DNA from: Saprospiraceae bacterium
GTDB taxonomy: Bacteria > Bacteroidota > Bacteroidia > Chitinophagales > Saprospiraceae
Direction of reading: 5' to 3'
NCBI GenBank assembly: GCA_021738725.1
Contig: JAIPBE010000001.1
Span: 62,001-126,000 of the forward strand
Length of the DNA stretch: 64,000 bases
Of this stretch, positions 46,490 through 60,100 are shown in pieces; within the stretch, counting starts at the first letter, position 1; each line of letters begins with the position of its first letter. The notes under the pieces are model-generated. The model worked only from the letters and a program-made list of their open reading frames with translations, was not told the origin of the DNA and ran no database searches. A program made the translations under genes and the position numbers.

Positions 46490-49400
46490 TTATCGAAGTA
46501 TGGTAATAAATCCAGTGACGGCATCAGTGCTGTCACCCCGGGTGAACACATAATAATATGTGCCATCTGGCAGGGGCTGTGAAGGATTACCGAGGTAATC
46601 TCCAGCCCAGTTATTGTTGTATGGGGCGGCCTGGTAAACCAGATCCCCCCATTGATTGTAGATCTTCAACCCGTTGTTCGGATACTTACCGTTTTTGATA
46701 CAATTGATCACGACGACATCGTTGCGTGCATCATTGTTCGGTGTGATCAAGTTGTTCGGCTTACAGGAGTCATCCCGCTCATCCACTGTGATCTTAACCA
46801 CTGCCTGATCGCAATAATCAGGGCACTCCTCATAACAAACTTCGTATACAAATTGGACAGTTCCTACAAATCCGGCCGGAGGCGTATAGTCAAAAGTGCC
46901 GTCAAAATTGTTGGTCAGAGTTCCAAATGCTGGTTGGCTCAGGAAGGTGATGTTTGCATTAGCACCAAAATTAATGTTGTCATTCCCGATCAACAGACCA
47001 TTATCGATCACTTCATCATTGTAGATGAAGAATGAATCCGGATTGACATTTGGCTGATCCAATACAAAAATATCAATACTGCCAAACAGCGTATTTGTGC
47101 AGGAATCTATCGTTACAGAAACGGCGTAGGTGCCTTCATCATCGGCCGTGACTAAAGGCACGTTCGGATTCTGAAGATTGGAAGTAAATCCATTTGGCCC
47201 TGTCCATGAATAGGACGCATTGGCAATGGTTTCTGCAAATAATAAGAGCGAATCACCTTCACAAAGGACTTCCTTGTTTGCTGTGACATCTATGACATAA
47301 GGAAGAACAGTCAGTCCCACCTGGCATGTATCTATGTTGCCGGAAGCATCGCTGATGGCAAAGACCAGGGTATGGGTACCAGCTGGGAAAACCGAGCCGC
47401 TCGTCGCACCTACTGGACTGATCAGAGAACTCGTGACAGCACTGCAATTGTCAGTACCACCAATGTCACGATAGTAGATGATGACCTCCTTACATTCATT
47501 CAGTGTCAAGCTGTCGATAAAATAACTATCATCAGACAGTACACCATCATTTGCACTCACAGTTACATCCGCTGGACAATCCGCTACTGGTGCAAATTGG
47601 TCCAGAACTGTAATGCTGAAGGAACAGACGGTGCTGTTTCCGCAATCGTCGATCCCGGTATAGGTGATCGTATGGTTTCCAGTCGGAAAGTTTCCGGGCT
47701 GACCACCTGGAATGACCGTTACATCTGGGGTGCAATTATCCGTAAATACGGGATCCTCCCAATCCACAAAAGCAGCACAAATAGCAATATCTGTTGGGAG
47801 CAGGATCAATGTATCCGACGGGCAGTTGGTCACCGTTGGTGGCACTGTATCGCAAACTGACAAAATGATCTGGCAGGTGCCAATATTGCCAGATTCATCT
47901 TCAGCGATATAGGTGATTGTATATACACCATTCGGGAAGAATCCTGGATCCGGACCGTCTACTGTATAGATCAGTGTATCGCTACAGTTGTCCGTTGCAA
48001 GTGGCGCATCCCAGAAAAAGGAGATACCGCAGCTGTCAGGATCGGATACAAGATTAATATTTCCCGGACAGTCAAAAACGGGAGGCGTAACGTCCAACAC
48101 AGTGATGTCGAAAGAGCAACTGCCAAGGGTATCAGGTCCGGAAGGATCGACCAGATAGACAGTCACAATGGTTACCCCGACGGGGAAGAAATCTCCCGAA
48201 GTCATATCGGAAATCAGGGTCCAGTCATCAGTGTTACCGCATCCGCCAGTGAAACTGGGGGCATCCCAATAAACAGTAGCTCCGCAGCTGTCAGCTGATG
48301 AGAAGGTCTCAATGCTGGTTGAACAGAATATGACGATATCCCCACCTCCATCGACCGTGACAAAGTAAACACACGAATCGACGTTCGCTAAATCGTCAAA
48401 TGCATACCAGGTGATTTTCGTCGTTCCTTCTCCGAGTTCAATTGTATTTCCTGTAAATGGAATGAAATCAGGGGAATCACCGATACGGAATGAAAGGTCT
48501 GCGATGACTCCGCAATTATCACTTGCTTCCGGTACAGGTAGATCGATGATCGCTGTACATGAATCCGTAGTGGCATCCACTGTCAGATCACCCGGGCAGT
48601 TGCTGAATACCGGTGGCGTCAGATCGATGACGAAAACAGAAAACGTACATGTATCTGCATGGCCTGCACCATCTATCGCAAAGTATGTCAGTGGGTTTTC
48701 ACCTGTTGTGAAAAAGGCAGGTGAACTCGGTCCAGTGATTGGAACTACCAGATCACAATTGTCAATCGCGAATGGCAGGTTCCAGTTCACAGTGGTACCG
48801 CACGTGTCCGGATCCGATTCCACAATAAGATCATTGGGGCAAGTGATAACAGGCGCTTGAACATCGACAACAGTGATCGTAAATGAACAGGAATCTGTAA
48901 GCCCTGCATCGTCGTAGGCAACGCATGTGACAGTGGTAACACCACCCTGGAAAGTTGTGCCGGAAGTGTAATCACAAACCACCAATACATCCGGATCACA
49001 ATCGTCCAGTGCTTGAGGATCTATCCAGTTGACAATGGCTGCACACAGATCGGGTTCGGTATCGACAGTCACATCATCCGGGCAATTAAAGATCACGGGT
49101 GGAATATTATCCACAATCTCCACTTTGCCATTTATGGTGTCTACAGGCACTTCCACTGGAAATTGTGGTGCAGGCTGGACCACTGAAGCCTGAATAGGTA
49201 CAGATGGATAATTCATTAAGAGGATATCCGATGCAACATTCAATCCTCCGATGATATCGAAGCGAATACAGAATAAAGCATCATTGTCCGCAATACTGAC
49301 ACCCGTTGGATTGAACCAGGTAAAGGTCAATGTATCATTGAGGATGACGGGTCCAAAATTGCTGCTGTTGAGGAATAGATCCGGGTGGGTGCTCAGGATG

Positions 49401-51058
49401 GTATCAAATGCCAGTACACTCCCATCCCAGCCTAGAGCGAATTGCAGACTGGCCAGATCGTTAAATCCGGTCGTTCGGATACAAACAGTCACTGTCGTGT
49501 CTGTGCAATACACGACTGGTGCATCTACAATGATCTGAAGGGTATCTTCCAGAACGGTAACGTTGAATTGACATGTGTCCTTGTTGTTGCCCTGATCTGT
49601 GACAATATACTCGACATTCGTCATGCCCAGGTTGAAGTTGTTACCACTTGCCGATCCAGAACCACCGTTGATGGTAGCACCAGTCATTATCCAGGTCGTA
49701 TCGGTTATTCCACAATTATCATTGGTGATCGGATCAATATCGTTAATCTGAGCAGGAGCTGTTGTTTGGGGAATGGTAACTGTAATATCATTTGGACAAG
49801 TAACAGCGGGCGCTATTGTATCCACCACAGAGATGGTGCCGAAAAAGGTTTCGACGCCAATCACGATTGGAAAACCGGGAGGAGGTACAGCAATGGAGGC
49901 CTGTATAGGTACAGAAGGCATGTCTGCAAACTGGATCACAGCACTGGACCCTGGATTGCTCAGAATATTAAAGGTCAGCGAGAAGAGGGTAGAATCGTCT
50001 GGAATGGTTATGCCACCCGGATTGAACCAGCTGAAGGTGAGGGTATCTGTGATCCCACCACTCGGTCCGAAATTGCCCGGATTGAGATTGAGTAGTGGGT
50101 GGAAGTTGCTGAGCGTCAGAAATTGAATCTGTGCAGGATTCCAATACATGCCAAATTGTAGACTGGCCAGATTATTGAAATTCTGTGCGGTCACATTCAC
50201 AGTAAAGGCGGTGTCATCGCAAGCAGCAACGCCTGCAATGGCAAACAACCTCAAAATAGTATCCATTACTTCTACTGTAAAAGAACAGTCGACCGAATTT
50301 CCAGCGTAATCGATTGCCTCATAACTCACAGTTGTGAGACCTGCATTGAAGTTTAAACCACTGGCGGATCCCAATCCAGTCAAATTTGTCGCACCACTCA
50401 GGGTGTAGGCCAGTGTGTCAATGGCACAATTGTCATTGGCATCGGGATCTATATTTCCTACGATGATCTGGGGTAGCCCCGGGTTGGTTAGAATGACGGT
50501 GTCAGATGGACACAGTATCGTGGGAAACGTTGTATCAGTAATGAAGACGTCCGCATTGATCGTATCCACGTCAACTTCTTCGATCGATCCATTGATCAGC
50601 TTTCCACAGGCGATCGCTGTATACTGATTACTAAAATCTAAAGCGCCCAACAAACCACCATCACCTTTTACGGTGAAAGTCAGCGTAAACAGTACGGCAC
50701 TGTCCGGAAGAGAAATAGCATTGGCATTGAACCATTGGAAGGTCAGTGTATCATTATCCAGCTGAGGTTGGTAGGGCCCAAAGTTCAACGGACTAAGACC
50801 TAAAGTTGGATTCAGATTGCCGACAGGAGGTCCGGCGAAATCAAGAGTGTTCGCATTCCATGTCAAGCTGAAATCCAATGCAACAACTTGCGCAAAGTCA
50901 GACACTTTCACAGGAACTTCAATGACATCTCCACATTCGGCATGAATGTCCTCCACAAATAAAGTGAGTTCATTTTGGCTGAATACGGGAATGCTTCCCA
51001 GGCCGAAGATCAACATCAACCAGGCTCCTTTCCTTAAGTCTTTCAAGTACTTATCCAT
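46490..51058 (-). CDS. Giant surface protein: three cohesin-like and nine HYR modules with T9SS type B sorting domain
   Basis: 1522 residues, signal peptide about 1-28 (ending VFSQ). Three cohesin-like modules lie at about 30-170 (LTLFVEDIHAECGDVIEVPV), 270-410 and 505-650, each with an ASLQF/LDFSLTW strand and a GNF/NFGP loop. HYR modules alternate with the first cohesins, and about seven more follow, each with the CPxD...W...DNC...CSF pattern. Then come an Ig-like module (LCEGDSLLLFAETIANASYSW), a cadherin-like segment (GLLIGNDNINFGANANITFL) and a C-terminal domain typical of gliding-motility/type B sorting signals (LITPNNDARNDVV, NGLKIYNQWGDLVYQ, GTYYYVFTRGDSTDAVTGFITI). Secretion is by T9SS, with SprF downstream as partner. 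Function as adhesin or filament component is inferred. Confidence 0.9.
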   Translation of the reverse strand: MDKYLKDLRKGAWLMLIFGLGSIPVFSQNELTLFVEDIHAECGDVIEVPVKVSDFAQVVALDFSLTWNANTLDFAGPPVGNLNPTLGLSPLNFGPYQPQLDNDTLTFQWFNANAISLPDSAVLFTLTFTVKGDGGLLGALDFSNQYTAIACGKLINGSIEEVDVDTINADVFITDTTFPTILCPSDTVILTNPGLPQIIVGNIDPDANDNCAIDTLAYTLSGATNLTGLGSASGLNFNAGLTTVSYEAIDYAGNSVDCSFTVEVMDTILRLFAIAGVAACDDTAFTVNVTAQNFNNLASLQFGMYWNPAQIQFLTLSNFHPLLNLNPGNFGPSGGITDTLTFSWFNPGGITIPDDSTLFSLTFNILSNPGSSAVIQFADMPSVPIQASIAVPPPGFPIVIGVETFFGTISVVDTIAPAVTCPNDITVTIPQTTAPAQINDIDPITNDNCGITDTTWIMTGATINGGSGSASGNNFNLGMTNVEYIVTDQGNNKDTCQFNVTVLEDTLQIIVDAPVVYCTDTTVTVCIRTTGFNDLASLQFALGWDGSVLAFDTILSTHPDLFLNSSNFGPVILNDTLTFTWFNPTGVSIADNDALFCIRFDIIGGLNVASDILLMNYPSVPIQASVVQPAPQFPVEVPVDTINGKVEIVDNIPPVIFNCPDDVTVDTEPDLCAAIVNWIDPQALDDCDPDVLVVCDYTSGTTFQGGVTTVTCVAYDDAGLTDSCSFTITVVDVQAPVITCPNDLIVESDPDTCGTTVNWNLPFAIDNCDLVVPITGPSSPAFFTTGENPLTYFAIDGAGHADTCTFSVFVIDLTPPVFSNCPGDLTVDATTDSCTAIIDLPVPEASDNCGVIADLSFRIGDSPDFIPFTGNTIELGEGTTKITWYAFDDLANVDSCVYFVTVDGGGDIVIFCSTSIETFSSADSCGATVYWDAPSFTGGCGNTDDWTLISDMTSGDFFPVGVTIVTVYLVDPSGPDTLGSCSFDITVLDVTPPVFDCPGNINLVSDPDSCGISFFWDAPLATDNCSDTLIYTVDGPDPGFFPNGVYTITYIAEDESGNIGTCQIILSVCDTVPPTVTNCPSDTLILLPTDIAICAAFVDWEDPVFTDNCTPDVTVIPGGQPGNFPTGNHTITYTGIDDCGNSTVCSFSITVLDQFAPVADCPADVTVSANDGVLSDDSYFIDSLTLNECKEVIIYYRDIGGTDNCSAVTSSLISPVGATSGSVFPAGTHTLVFAISDASGNIDTCQVGLTVLPYVIDVTANKEVLCEGDSLLLFAETIANASYSWTGPNGFTSNLQNPNVPLVTADDEGTYAVSVTIDSCTNTLFGSIDIFVLDQPNVNPDSFFIYNDEVIDNGLLIGNDNINFGANANITFLSQPAFGTLTNNFDGTFDYTPPAGFVGTVQFVYEVCYEECPDYCDQAVVKITVDERDDSCKPNNLITPNNDARNDVVVINCIKNGKYPNNGLKIYNQWGDLVYQAAPYNNNWAGDYLGNPSQPLPDGTYYYVFTRGDSTDAVTGFITILR

Positions 51059-51082
51059 GAGTAGGAATTAACATGCAACAGG

Positions 51083-51114
51083 CTAAAATACAAAGTCCCT
51101 TCTGTCCGGTCAAA
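51083..51114 (-). promoter_or_regulatory. Possible promoter of the cohesin/HYR gene
   Basis: Minus-strand TTTG (51114-51111), 20 bases, then TATTTTAG (51090-51083), one change from TAnnTTTG. It ends 24 bases before the ATG at 51058. Confidence 0.4.
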
Positions 51115-51128
51115 CCGCGAAGGGAAAT

Positions 51129-51157
51129 CCCCTGGGGAGTTTCTCACTCCCCAGGGG
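51129..51157 (-). terminator. Strong hairpin after the giant HYR gene
   Basis: Perfect 12-bp stem cccctggggagt / actccccagggg with loop TTCTC, 8 bases past the gene's stop. Only a short T stretch follows on the minus strand, so termination may be partial and some read-through into the next gene is possible. Confidence 0.6.
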
Positions 51158-51164
51158 GTCTCAA

Positions 51165-54100
51165 TTAATCCTGATGAATCATTTTACCCAATACTCTGGA
51201 TCCATTCGATTCCAGAATATAGTGATACAATCCAGGTGCTGTGATCTCAGATTGGTGAACAGGAATGGTATTCATTCCTGCTACACCTTGTGTTTTGCGA
51301 ACCAATACAGGCTGCCCGGTAATATCCAGAACCGTAAGCTTCACTTCCGCATTCTCCGGTAAGGTAAATGTGATAAGTGTTTGATCACTGAACGGGTTAG
51401 GACGGTTGCCCAACAAGGCAAATCCAGTGGCAGGCGTGTCGGCTATCGGCTTGACAGCTAAAACGATGCCGTTTGGCACATTCGGGCTGGTGTAGGCAAT
51501 TTCGCCCATGTAACTGTTGGTCAACTGCAGGACATCCTCAAGATGAAGACCACCTTTCAAAACATTGAAATACATGGTAAACAGAGGTGAATCAGAATCT
51601 ACATCCAGGGCTGCATTGGACGCCCAGAGATGTGTCAGCAAACCACTTCTTAATCCTTGTGTACCAAAGTTGCCACTGGACAATCCAGCCAATGCCTGAC
51701 CAGTCGCACCTGTGAACTCCAGTATCTCCGGATCAAAACCCCAGGCAAACTGGTAGGCAAGGATCTGGTGGAAATTCTCAGAAGTGACGGGAACGACGAT
51801 CTGGCTACCTGCGCTGAGAACCTGATCCTGAACGGTCAAGATCAAATCGTCATCACCTCGTGTCTTTCCTGATGATGGATCAACGAGCTTCAATACATTC
51901 ACATCTCCATTTACATCGCCCATTTTCACGGCAATAAATGTCGAGTTGGGCTTGTTTCCAGAAATGACAGGGTAGGTGATTTCATCATCCCATCCGGTTG
52001 CCCATGGTTGTGTCGGCATCGGGAAAATGAATGTGGAATCAACAAAGACCCAGGAGTCCACGTGCGGGAAGGTATCCTTGTTGTTCAGTATAGTAAAGTT
52101 GAATTGGGCAATGTCAATACCATTGATCTGGTTGTTGCCATTTTCATCAGCAGCAATGATCTGGTATGGTGTCGTGAGTGGCTTCAGATTTGGCGGTGCC
52201 AGGATATGTTGCTGGATAATGGAGAAGTCCAGAGCGGTGACTCCATTGGCAGGCAACGTATCCTTGAATGGACGAATCGTGACCGTACTGCCTGAGGGAA
52301 CAACGAACTCGTAATAACCATCAGGTCCAGTATAATAGGTGCCGGACTGAGAACCGGTCATATTGACATGGACTCTGGCAACCGGGATGTTTTTCGGTGT
52401 AATGATTCTTCCAGAAATTGTATCAAATGGGACACCGGCGATCTGAACGAAAACATTTATTGTCTTCATACAACCCGTGTTCACATCTGTGATCATCAAT
52501 GTGTAAATACCTGAACCCAGATTGCTGATCGATGGAGTAATGGCATTACCTGGTGTCCACAAGTAGGTGAACTGACCCGAACCGCCACTGACTGCGACGT
52601 TGATCGCTCCATCATTCGCATTCATGAAGGTCTCCGGAGTGACTGTCACTGTTGTGTTGATGGTCAGAGCTGGATCTGCACTTACATTGATTGAAGCAGA
52701 ACAGGTATTGCTGTTCCCCTGCTCATCGGTGACCGTCATCTGGACGATGTTGACGCCAAGATTCTTGCAATCAAATGAATCCTTGCTCAACTCAAAGTCC
52801 AACATCATTTGATCAGTACAGTTGTCTTTACTCACGTCATCAATCTGAACAGGAGTAATCACTGCCAGGCCATCTGAATTTAAGGTCACATTGACTTGGG
52901 CGATACAGTAGGCATTCGGAATCGAATTGTCGATCACCCGAACCTTGACCACTTTCTGGCTGGAATTACCGCACAAATCTGTAGCTGTAAACGTGATGGT
53001 ATACAATTGATCAGCAGAATACTTGCCACTGGCACTACTGCCTCCACTACCTACCGGCGAATTATTCACGACGGTGATATCTCCAGGATCCTGGCAATCG
53101 ATGAATTGTGCCTGCAGTGTCACAGGTACTGTACAACTGTCGGCATTGAAGTCGTTCGTAAACAACGTCAATGAATCGGGTAAACCGAAGATGACAGGTG
53201 CCTGAATATCGACAACCGTGATGGTCTGGGTATGGAAGGTGGCATTGCCACACTCATCCGTAGCCGTCCAGGTCCGGGTTACGATGTAGGCATAGTCTGT
53301 ACAAGTATTGTTGTTGGTCTGCGTCGAGTTTTCTGTAATGGCTACAGAAACGGGTGTTCCACAGTTATCCGTTGCGGATACAGTCGGTGGGGTCGGAACA
53401 GTCAGACCACAGGCGATTGTAATATCCGCAGGGAAGACAGATGTGAAGGTCGGCGCCTGATTGTCCGTGACCGAAATAGTCTGCGTGCAATTCAGGTTGT
53501 TTCCAGATCCATCGATGATCGACCAGCTTCGAATGATATTGTAGCAGATTCCACCACCAACAAACACTTTGCTATCCGTAAAGTTGAAGGAAGTTCCACA
53601 GGCATCGGAAACCGTAGGGAAACCAAGCACTAGGGGATCCATCGCATCCTGACAGTCTACAGTGACATCCGGAGCACAGCTGATCAGAGTAGGTATCGTA
53701 TTGTCGATCACAGTCAGTGTCGCCGGACAAGTGGAGGTATTTCCAGCCAGGTCGGTTACCGTCAGCGTGATAGTAAATGTCTTACCTGCGTCATCACAAT
53801 CGAAGGTGTCTGGCATCACAGCGAGGGTCACTTCATTGGTGGAGAACGGCGTCAAGCAGTTGTCATAACTACCGTTATCAACGATGAAAGGTGGAATGAC
53901 CAGGTTGCCCTGAGGATTCAAAGGCAGCGTAATACTGTTGACACAAACTGCTGTTGGCGGAGTTTTGTCCTCAATAATGATGACCACTTGTTTAACAGCT
54001 TGATTGCCACAAGGATCTATGGCAATAAATGTCAGAGTTGTTTTTCCGATCGGATATTGGCCGGAAGCAACCTTTGACCCACTAGAGCCATTCGTTCCTG

Positions 54101-57100
54101 TGTAGGTGATGGTCAGATTATTGAATTCTGCACAATTGTCTGTCACCTTGAATGCATCGACAACAAGGAAGATTTGTCCTTTGCAATCAAACTGATTCGT
54201 TACACCGAAGATCGTGTCAGGCATAGCCGTTGTCCAAACAGGCGCGGTGTTATCAACCACATTAATCACCTGCTGTACCATTGCCACATTGTTGTTGACA
54301 TCTGTGGCCGTCCATTTACGTGTGATCGTATAAGTGTAATAGTTGCAATTATTGGCATTCAAGCCTTTTGTACTAGTTTCGGTCAACACATTTGTCAGGA
54401 TACCGCATGCATCTGTTGCCAGTACATTTCCGACGCCGGGAACACTTTGACAATTGACGGTGATCGTCGAATTCGAAATGTTGAAGGTCGGGATGGTGAC
54501 ATCCTTGACCGTCACATTGGCAGAGCAAGTGTTGCTGTTTCCGTGAATGTCCGTGGCAGTCAAAACGACGATGTTTACACCGACATCTGAGCAATCAAAG
54601 GCAGTCTGGCTTACAGATAGATTGGCAATACCACAATTGTCCTTGGTGCCACCGTCAATCTGATTAGGTGTGATGCTGGCATTTCCATTGGCATCCAGGT
54701 TGATCGTGATATCGTCACAATCCATGACTGGAGGAACCAGATCATCTTCTACAATGATCTGTTGGGTCTGTTGCACAGAACCATTCGTCCCTACATATGT
54801 CCAGATCACCGTATAGAGTCCTGTGGTGAATTCGTACAAAGGTGGAACAAAACTGATCTGGTTGCCTTTGTCAGGAATACCATCGATGATGACACCACAA
54901 TCATTTGCGGTTGGTGGACTCAAGACCAGGACATTACAATCAGTACTGTCCTTTGGCAATTGTGCCAAATCAGGGATTGGCAAATTGACGTCATCCAGCG
55001 TCACACTGAATGAACAATTTCCCGAAAGTCCTAACGGATTAGGATCCGTTACGGTGATAGTAACCGTAAAGGATTCTCCATCAGCAGGAGTCAAACCGGG
55101 AACACTGGAAAGGGGAGTCCCCTCAGCTGGTGATTGGGTATAAACCAGATTTCCAGCACAGTTGTCTGAAACATTCTGGATCAGTCCCAGATAATCCTGA
55201 ACCGTACCGTCCGCACAGATCGTATTCATGATCTGGTTTGGCGGACATGTTACTGTAGGCGCAATATTGTCGATTACTTCGATCTCAAAGCTGCATACAG
55301 ATGAATTCCCATTGATATCCGTAACAGTATAACTGATGGTTGTGATACCGATTGGGAACAAGGCCTGATTGATCAGGAATGGCGGATAAGGGCCATCCTG
55401 ATTGTATGGGTAGACTGGAATAACGTCTGGATCAGAGATCGCCTGAGTGATCGTGTTGATCCCGCAATTGTCCATGACATGACCAGTTCCTACGCCATAG
55501 GTAGGCGCCCAGGTGACCAGAGCATTGCAGGTTCCTGCAGTGACGTTTTGTGTTTTGTTTGCCTGACAATGATTGATGATGGGTGCTTCATCATCAATGA
55601 TGGTGATCTCGAGCGTACATGTCGTCGTGTGACCCACGGCGTCTGCTACGGTCCATGTCACAGGATATACGCCTGTCGTCAGTATTTCACCAGCCAGACT
55701 GGAAGTACCATTCAGGTTGTTAATGATGGTTGCACCTGGACAGTTGTCATCGAAGCTGACAGGATCAAATTCATTGCCATTGATGGTGTATTCACAATCG
55801 CCCAGTCCATCTTGAGAGGTATACCGGGTATCGGATGCAGCACAGGAAATGACCGGGAATTCATCATCCACGATTGTAATGCTGAAACTGCATGTTGACT
55901 GTAATCCATGTTCATCAGTTACAGCAAATGTAGCCAGGGTAACACCTTTCAACAGATCCACTAAGATGATTGGATTGCCAAGTGCGTTCGATACCATAAA
56001 TCCATTTGGTCCATCCAAAAGCAATTGATAGATGGGTATGTCGCAGTTGTCCGAAACATCCGGTACAAGGATCGTCGCCAATCCGCTACAATCATATCCA
56101 CCGTCATTGGAGGTATTGAAGCTCAAGTTGGATGGACATCCACCAATGATCGTCGGAGGAGTAATATCATTGATCGTCAACGTGGTGTTACAGTACCCTT
56201 TGTTGCCATTGAAGTCAAGGACTTCAAGAGATACAGGGTGGTCGCCTACGTCCACACATCCAAACATTTTGGAAGCGCTGTAAGCGCCGGCGTCAACAGA
56301 GTAGCTGTCTCCAACGATCGAACAGTTATCCGTTGATCCGTTGTTGAACGCTATCGCACTCACAGTGACAGATCCTGGATTGGTACTCGATAGATTGACA
56401 TTGACAGGCTTACACAGGGCATTAGGTGGGGTCAGGTCTTCCAGAACTGTGATCTGTTGGCTTTGCTGTACGGAGCCGTTTGCCCCGACGTAGGTCCATG
56501 TGATGAAATAGTTGCCTATGCCATATTGATATACTGGCGGAGATACATTCACCAAGGTACCCTGACTGGGGATACCATAAATGGTGTTTCCACATTCTTT
56601 GGCTGTGGGTGCAGCAATGGTGATGACATTACATTCAGAAAAAGCTGCTGGAAGGTTTGCTCCGGCAATATCAGGAACAGGGACACTGACCTCATCCAGC
56701 GTCACTTTAAATGTGCATGAGTCGGATGACCCGAGAGGTTTGTTATCTGTGACCGTAATAGTGACATCAAACATCTCTCCATCAGCAAGGATTAGACCGG
56801 GGATACTGGACAAGTTCGCACCTGCAGCAGGTTTTTGTGTGATCGTATAATCGGAACAGTTGTCAGAGACCTGGTTGACTAACGGGATGTAATTCTGCAC
56901 TTGTCCCTGGCCACATGTAATGCCCAGGATTTGATCTGACGGACAGATCACAGTTGGCGCTTCAATATCTTGAATGGTTACTGTAAAACTGCAGGTAGAT
57001 GAGTTGCCGGATTTGTCCGTAGCTGTGTAGACGATCAGTGTCGTTCCCACTGGGAAACTGGTCTGTGGCATGGAGTTGGCAACGTTCTGATCATATGGGA

Positions 57101-60100
57101 AGTTGTTGTTGATCGCTGCCTGGACTCCGGGATCGGAAATCGTTTCGACTATGAGCAAACTGTCCGGAATATCGCAATTGTCAACCCAGTCATTTTCATA
57201 GGGTCGTGTCCAAAGAACATCGTTGTTGCAATCACCGGCAATGTTGGGCAACACGACATTGTCCGGACAAACCGGTGGGGTAGGTGATATCGGTGATTCA
57301 TCATCAGTCACCTCGATGGAAATGCTGCAGGTTGCCGTATTTCCCTCCGTGTCACTAACTGTCCATAAGACAGGGGTAATACCTTTCGGGAAGAATTCAC
57401 CATCCAGCGTTGAAGTACCATCAAAATCATTGGTGATGGTTGCCACTGCGCAATTGTCCGATGTCATGACAGGATCGAACTCGCCACCGCTTGCGGTATA
57501 GAAACAATCATACAATCCGAGACCATCTTCACTGGTCGTTCGGTCCAACGGCAGAGCAGGGCATTCAATGGTCGGCACTTCCCCATCGGTCACTGTAATA
57601 TCGAAACTACATGTCGAGCTGTTGTTATTTGCATCAGTGACGGTCCATGTGACGGTAAAGGATGCTGAGGCACCATCGGGTGGGAGTGTGAAAGTCGCTC
57701 CTGCAAGAGAGCTGGCAGACGGCGCTGTATGAGAGGCACCCAGGGTATTGTCAGTAATTAAGTGTGATACGGTGATTGGCCCGGGACAGTTGTCCATGAC
57801 CATCATTGGATTCAGTGACAGATCACCTCCCGGTAGAGTATATGCACAATCATCAGCGAACTCATCATTGCCGGCACCGGTGACATAAGCAACATTCCCA
57901 CTGCAGGTAAACGTTGGATCCTCATTGTCTTCAATCGTCACTGTAAATGAACAGGTACCGGTATTTCCAGCAGCATCGGCTGCCATATAGGTGACGATAT
58001 TATCTCCGTGCAGGAACTCGGCCTGGCCGGCATCTGCATCATTTCCAGCCGGACCTGTGCTCAGCGTCCAGCCGACCAAGGCGATACCGCAATTGTCGAT
58101 CATTTGACCATCAGCTGGGAGATCTACGACGTTCAGATAAGGTGCAACGGATGGTGTAATTTCCATCATATCCAGTCCGGAAATCCCTGTTGCAGTGCAA
58201 ACACCCGGGTCAGCGTCGATAGTTATATCGGCAGGGCAATTCAGGGTTGGATCCGTGATATCCGGCAGAATGTTGACTTGTTGCGTTTGGGTCGCAATAT
58301 TACCCAAACCGTCATCGTAGAACCAGAGGATCGCATAGTTACCTGGATTGTCGATTAAATAGCCGGGCACGCCTGGTCCACAACCGTTCGGATCCAGTGA
58401 AGCCCCTGAAATAGTGGCCGTGCCATAGATCAAGGTCCCATTGCAATCAAGTGCAGTGGGTGCACATAGCATATAACTTCCACAATCCAGATATAAGGAA
58501 TCGGCGGAAGAAATGAGTGGAAGTGGATCCACTGTTGGTATTGGAAGGTCATTGTCCGACAATGTCACCACAAATTGACAAGTGTCTTTGTTTCCTCCAT
58601 TGTCTGTAATGATCAGCGACACATGAAACGTATCACCATGCATTGGGGCATCAGGAGAGAAAATTGTCCCTAACGTAGTCCCGACAGCAGGATATTGAGC
58701 TATTGAATAGCCAGGACAGTTCTCATCAATGGAAGCGATATTTCCAGTATAGTTTGGAATCTGTGCTGTGGAACAGATAGTGTTGATGCCCATATCTCCG
58801 CCACAAGTCAGGATTGGAAACTGCGTATCATGGATGGTCACAGTGAATGAACAGGTATCCAGATTTCCCATCTCGTCTTCAAAAATATGAAGGACAAGAT
58901 TGACTCCAACAGGGAATGTTGCAAATGCCGTATCCGGATTCAAAGTAATGACCGTGATCGGATTACCGATAGGGTCAAATGCCAAATTAAACCGACTGAT
59001 CATACCTGGACAGGCATCCGTTGCGGTTGGCATCACCCAGAGTATGGTATTTTGACATAAGTCGGTCACATTGACACTGTCAATGTTCATCGGGCAATCA
59101 ACGATTACCGGTGGTACATCATCCACAATCTCCAGGGTAAACGTGTAAGTACTGACCAAACCACAGGCGTCGGTGGCATGGTAGGCGATCTTGTGGACGC
59201 CAACAGGATAAATAAGGTCTGCATTATTATCGTCAGGCCCGCCAGTTGTTCCAGCCAGAAGAACGGTAGGCGCACCCATCGGATCTAAGGATGTCAGGAT
59301 CTCCCAGTCGTAGGTAACAGACTGACAATCAGAAGCGGCTACTTCAAGGAGAGGATCGCTATCCAGGTCAATTTCACAAACAGTAGGATCATAATCCGAC
59401 ACATATAATGTAAGTGTATCGGCATAAAATTCTTGTTCATCCGTAGTGCCACCTGTAGATTGGATGGCCTCAGGTACAGTGACAAAAGTTGGGGAAGTCA
59501 GGTCAACAACATCGATTTGAATTCTGAATCGGTTATCCGGACCCGTACCATTTAGAGCATTCATACAATTATCCTCAGCGCGATACTCGAAATAGGCACT
59601 TCGGTAGATATAGCCGGGACTATATGAAGTACAGGCAACTGCAGCATCCGATGAGTCGATGGATGTGACGTCAACGGATGGATCACAATTATCAGTTGCC
59701 AAAGGGACAAATCCGATAGCCGCGATGGAGTCCGCCTGGAAGGTGGGTGAATTACAATCGAGTGTAACAGTGATCAACATAGATTCCGGATCAAATGGCA
59801 TTGGAGTGGTCACAATGTCCACTTCATTTGCCATGGCGGCAGCCAGGCCGGATTCGGTAGCTACTTCATCCCAATCTGGAGTTTCATCGTCATCAACTGT
59901 TATGGTAAAGGAACATGAATTGGAGTTCCCACTCGCATCGGTCACGGTATAGGTAACTATTGTCTCTGCACTGCAACCGGTTGCGCTACTATAAAAAGCA
60001 ACACTGGTGAGGGCAGATGAGGAGTCTGCAATCTGGGCCGCCGAAATCGTCACATCACTCGGCAAACTTTGAGGATCGTTAGGTGGAGTGGTACCAGCAA

